From assembly GCA_019420265.1 (NCBI GenBank), contig JAHZHM010000276.1:1-24554 (forward strand): a DNA stretch of 24,554 bases, given 5' to 3'. This DNA is from Clostridiales bacterium (GTDB lineage: Bacteria; Bacillota; Clostridia; Christensenellales; Christensenellaceae). The position numbers were made by a program, and so were the translations under genes. The notes under the pieces are model-generated. The model was not told the DNA's origin. It did no database searches and was given only the letters and a program-made list of their open reading frames with translations. Position 1 is the first letter of the stretch. Each line of letters opens with the position of its first letter. Shown piece after piece: positions 22,373 to 24,554 of the stretch.

Positions 22373-22527
22373 GCGCCGCTCTTTGTGCCCACCGCACGAA
22401 CTCTCTTCCCACACTACCCCATTATAATAGTAGGGGGGTATGGGGCTCTGCCCCATGTTCACCATTGGCCCTTGACCTTCCCGCGCCGTCCGCCCTGCAC
22501 TGCAAGCCCGGGTCGCGCCGCGCCTTT
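22373..22527 (+). repeat. ~155-bp duplication, copy B (contains hairpin repeat H, copy 4)
   Basis: Second copy of the 22051-22204 segment, with the hairpin ATGGGGC-TCT-GCCCCAT at 22440-22456 and the same flanks. It is preceded, like copy A, by 20-bp units (22322-22401), so the duplication includes part of the array. The rest of the 21577-22625 gap holds degenerate units and no credible gene. Confidence 0.9.
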
Positions 22528-22590
22528 GCCATCCTCGCCGGGAGAGTTTTTGCCAAAAGGCAAACGCCGCCTTCTGCCCAAGCGCCAACC

Positions 22591-22615
22591 AAAAACCGAA
22601 GGCTCCGGCCTTCGG
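22591..22615 (-). terminator. Terminator of the creatininase-family gene (minus strand)
   Basis: CCGAAGGC (22596-22603) and GCCTTCGG (22608-22615) enclose TCCG. On the minus strand five T (22595-22591) follow, directly after the gene that stops at 22626. CTTTT on the plus side makes it partly bidirectional. Confidence 0.85.
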
Positions 22616-22625
22616 CTTTTGCGCG

Positions 22626-23396
22626 CTATTTGGTCCTGTAATCCCAGTCTTGCGCCCGCATGGCTGTGATCGCATCGGCCACGAGGCCCGTCAAGATTTC
22701 CAGCATCTGCTGGCCCTTTTCCACGCTGGCCTTGGTCGGGTCGCCGGTGGCACCGGTGCGGGTGATCTCGCCAATATCCCAGATGATAGTCGCCTTGTCC
22801 ATATCAATGACGCCCTGGGGCACCTGCGCCTCTGCCTTTGAGAGGTCGACCAAATCCGGCCGGACGGCCATCATAATGGAGGTCTCGCCCTCGCCGCCGT
22901 GCCCCAGCCCGCCCCAAACCTCGAAGCGCTCGCCCATAATTGGGCCGACTTTCTCCCACCATGCCGGCAGGAACAGGATGCGCGCATCCTTATGGCGGTT
23001 TTTGACGTTGCGCGCCGCGATCTCCAGCGCCGGGATGTTGCCATCGTGGCCGTTGAGCAGGTAGAGATGCGTGATGCCGTTTGCGATCAGGCTTTCCAGC
23101 ACGTCTTCGGCCACGGCCTGCACAGTCTCAAACCGCAGCGTCAGCGAAAGGGGAAACTGGTTATAGTGAATGGAAGTGCCGTAAGGCAGGCAGGGCGCGA
23201 CGATCACATGCTCCAGCCGCTCGGCGACTCTTCTCGCCACCTCCGTGGGGACGAAAAAGTCCGGCCCCAGCGGGCAGTGCCAGCCGTGGCTCTCGCAGGA
23301 GCCAAAGGGCACGATGGCCACAACCTCTTCCTTCTTTTGGAGCAGCTCCTGCACTTCCAGCGCAGAAAATTCATTTAGAAACACTTTTTTACCCAT
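22626..23396 (-). CDS. Creatininase-family amidohydrolase
   Basis: The 256-residue protein has the creatininase metal-binding pattern: Glu35, His37 and Asp46 in GSCESHGWHCPLGPD (32-46), His117 in NGHDGN (115-120), and His166, Glu169 and Glu171 in GHGGEGETS. The family hydrolyses cyclic amides such as creatinine, or carries out the FAPy deformylase step in archaeal riboflavin synthesis. The substrate here is unknown, and the ESHGWH variant differs from the common EQHGPH. ATG 23396 is chosen because GGAGGG lies 6 bp before it. The frame could extend to a TTG at 23417, but that start has no ribosome site. The gene is divergent from the DUF3232-like gene and ends in its own terminator. Confidence 0.88.
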   Translation of the reverse strand: MGKKVFLNEFSALEVQELLQKKEEVVAIVPFGSCESHGWHCPLGPDFFVPTEVARRVAERLEHVIVAPCLPYGTSIHYNQFPLSLTLRFETVQAVAEDVLESLIANGITHLYLLNGHDGNIPALEIAARNVKNRHKDARILFLPAWWEKVGPIMGERFEVWGGLGHGGEGETSIMMAVRPDLVDLSKAEAQVPQGVIDMDKATIIWDIGEITRTGATGDPTKASVEKGQQMLEILTGLVADAITAMRAQDWDYRTK

Positions 23397-23495
23397 GCCA
23401 ACCCTCCAGAGAAGCAATTTTTTTCATTTTAGCACGCAGGAGGCGGAAAAACAAGGAAAACGCCGGCGTGTGGCGAATAATCAAAGATAAAGGAG

Positions 23496-23876
23496 ATGAT
23501 GTTTGTGCTGGATTTGGAGAAATTTCGGGCGTTGCTGCGCTCGTATGAGGGCGATGAGGAGGCGACTGCGTTTCTGCTCTCCTGCGCCCGGGCGTTTATG
23601 GAGTATGCACATGCTGTCTATAACCGGGAATTGGCGCTGTATGCCTATGGGCAGGAGCAGCTGGAGCCGGAAGTGATGCGGGCGACGATGAAAGAGCTGG
23701 ATAACGCCGTGGCCGCGGCGCAGGAGCTGGTGCTGGCCAACGGCGCCGGGCTCAACCGCATGGCCGCAAAGCTCGGAATGCCCATCGTCTACCGCGAGGC
23801 GGGCGCGGGCGCGGCCGGGCAGACGGCTCTTTGCTTTGTGCAGGAAGTGCTGGCCGCGCAGCAGGCCAGGCAGTAA
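23496..23876 (+). CDS. Small helical protein, DUF3232-like
   Basis: This 126-residue, mostly helical protein lacks signal peptide and membrane segments. The region LEPEVMRATMKELDNAVAAAQELVLANGAGLNRMAAKLGMPIVY (about 56-99) resembles the DUF3232 pattern (ELD...AH..L......LNR....G..P.Y). That assignment is tentative and gives no function. Three starts compete: ATG 23496 and ATG 23499 sit very close to AAAGGAG, while GTG 23505 has the best spacing, so the true start may be 3-9 bp downstream. A hairpin with a T-run at 23886-23925 follows, so it is probably a single-gene transcript. Confidence 0.65.
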   Translation: MMFVLDLEKFRALLRSYEGDEEATAFLLSCARAFMEYAHAVYNRELALYAYGQEQLEPEVMRATMKELDNAVAAAQELVLANGAGLNRMAAKLGMPIVYREAGAGAAGQTALCFVQEVLAAQQARQ

Positions 23877-23885
23877 AATAGAAAA

Positions 23886-23925
23886 GCGGCGCGCAGAAAG
23901 CTCGCCGCAATTTTTGTGCGGAAAG
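23886..23925 (+). terminator. Probable terminator after the DUF3232-like gene
   Basis: GCGGCG (23886-23891) and CGCCGC (23913-23918) enclose a long loop and are followed by AATTTTT. The stem is short, so this is only a candidate. Confidence 0.5.
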
Positions 23926-24004
23926 GCGGCGGAACCGAAGCGGAGCAAGGCGGGAAACGCCTGCATCTGCCGCAGTATCGTGGAAAAAAGAAAGGCTTCT
24001 TATT

Positions 24005-24554
24005 ATGCTGGAGAATTTTATCTATAGCCTGAATGCGACTATCCCAGTCTTTCTGGTCATCGTGCTGGGCTATCTGCTGGGGCGCGCCAAAATGCTCAAT
24101 GATAACTTCGTGGATGTGGCCAATCGGCTGACGTATTCCATCACATTGCCCGTCATGCTGTTTCTGGAAATCTCCGGGATGGATGCGGCCTCGCTGCTGG
24201 ATTTTCGCTTCCTGGCCTTTGGCTTTCTCGCTTCTCTGGCCTGCATTTTGCTCATCTGGGGCGGTGCGCGTCTGTTTTTGAAGGATAAGAGCATGGTGGG
24301 CAGCTTTGTCCAGGGCTCGTATCGGGGCAGCGCCGCGCTGCTGGGCGTGGCGCTCATGCAGAATATCTACGGAAGCGCTTCCTATGCTTCTATCATGATT
24401 CTGGCGGCCGCACCGCTGTATAATATCATGGCCGTCATCATTTTGATGATAGAAGGCAGGAAAACAGAAGGTGCCGCGCAGGGCGGCATGGCAAAGCAGG
24501 CGTTTTTGGGTGTGCTCAAAAACCCGATTATCTGGGGTATTTTGCTGGGCCTGC
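24005..24554 (+). CDS. AEC-family transporter (auxin efflux carrier-like), N-terminal part
   Basis: Reading from ATG 24005 gives MLENFIYSLNATIPVFLVIV, then LGYLLGRAKMLNDNFVDVANRLTYSITLPVMLFLEIS. The frame continues through several hydrophobic helices, including a SFVQGSYRGSAALLGVALMQNIYG block. The early LP in a helix and the GSYRGSAALLGVAL stretch are typical of AEC permeases, which move organic acids or related anions in bacteria. About 183 residues are visible, including five probable helices; the rest lies past the window end. AGAAAGG lies about 10 bp upstream. The frame is open to the last base, and the substrate cannot be told. Confidence 0.85.
   Translation, partial: MLENFIYSLNATIPVFLVIVLGYLLGRAKMLNDNFVDVANRLTYSITLPVMLFLEISGMDAASLLDFRFLAFGFLASLACILLIWGGARLFLKDKSMVGSFVQGSYRGSAALLGVALMQNIYGSASYASIMILAAAPLYNIMAVIILMIEGRKTEGAAQGGMAKQAFLGVLKNPIIWGILLGL

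Noticed and set aside
21103..22641. 512-codon open frame on the plus strand
   Set aside because: It runs antisense to the DUF1835-type gene and then through the 20-bp array and duplicated hairpin repeats. Its product is a low-complexity Arg/Pro/Leu/Ser sequence without a domain.
22100..22675. 191-codon minus-strand frame and the similar 21811-22164 frame, both reading MVNMGQSPIP
   Set aside because: Both peptides are translations of the same hairpin repeat. The similarity reflects the DNA repeat, not a protein family.

Overview
The window looks like the chromosome of a strictly anaerobic, fermentative Firmicute of the Clostridia type. The evidence is GC-rich coding DNA with purine-rich Shine-Dalgarno sites, near-consensus sigma-A promoters, a Rex redox repressor, an oxygen-sensitive pyruvate formate-lyase with its activase, an electron-bifurcating NfnAB pair and a sensory-type [FeFe]-hydrogenase. 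I saw no rRNA, tRNA, transposase, integrase or CRISPR array.

Layout. 1-978 (minus strand): the start of an NAD+ diphosphatase-like NUDIX gene, cut by the window edge and apparently frameshifted, preceded by a LUD-domain (LutC-like) gene. 1085-4103 (plus): rex and a LysR regulator, then an iron-containing alcohol dehydrogenase behind a perfect 14-bp inverted repeat. 4429-6667: nfnA-nfnB. 6763-9601: a hydrogenase-like protein with ferredoxin, H-cluster, extra Fe-S and PAS domains, overlapping a SpoIIE/PP2C-type phosphatase. These genes together form a redox block: Rex reads NADH/NAD+, Fe-ADH consumes NAD(P)H, NfnAB couples NADH, NADPH and ferredoxin, and the hydrogenase-phosphatase pair probably senses H2 or redox state and signals through dephosphorylation.

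9602-13823 is an accessory-looking stretch. It holds three small four-helix membrane proteins that appear related to each other, a MarR regulator overlapping a GNAT-DUF3795 fusion gene (this part is visibly more AT-rich), and gene-free segments made of dispersed repeats. 13916-16285 holds a glycerol-1-phosphate dehydrogenase (minus) and a Nif3-like protein (plus).

16595-20544 is the pyruvate formate-lyase locus: a consensus promoter, a ZTP (pfl-motif) riboswitch whose 3' end overlaps an intrinsic terminator, pflB, a repeat element, pflA and a GNAT acetyltransferase, closed by a bidirectional terminator. 20683-21576 is a DUF1835/DUF3658-type gene (minus). 21577-22625 is about 1 kb without a believable gene: it holds a 20-bp tandem array of ten units, a ~155-bp duplication and two copies of a hairpin repeat also present near 9.9 and 19.1 kb. 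The window ends with a creatininase-family amidohydrolase (minus), a small DUF3232-like gene and the start of an AEC-family transporter.

Most notable points: the riboswitch-terminator on pflB, the hydrogenase-phosphatase sensory pair beside nfnAB, the three-member membrane-protein family, and three separate intergenic repeat families. All function calls come from reading motifs; no database search was run.
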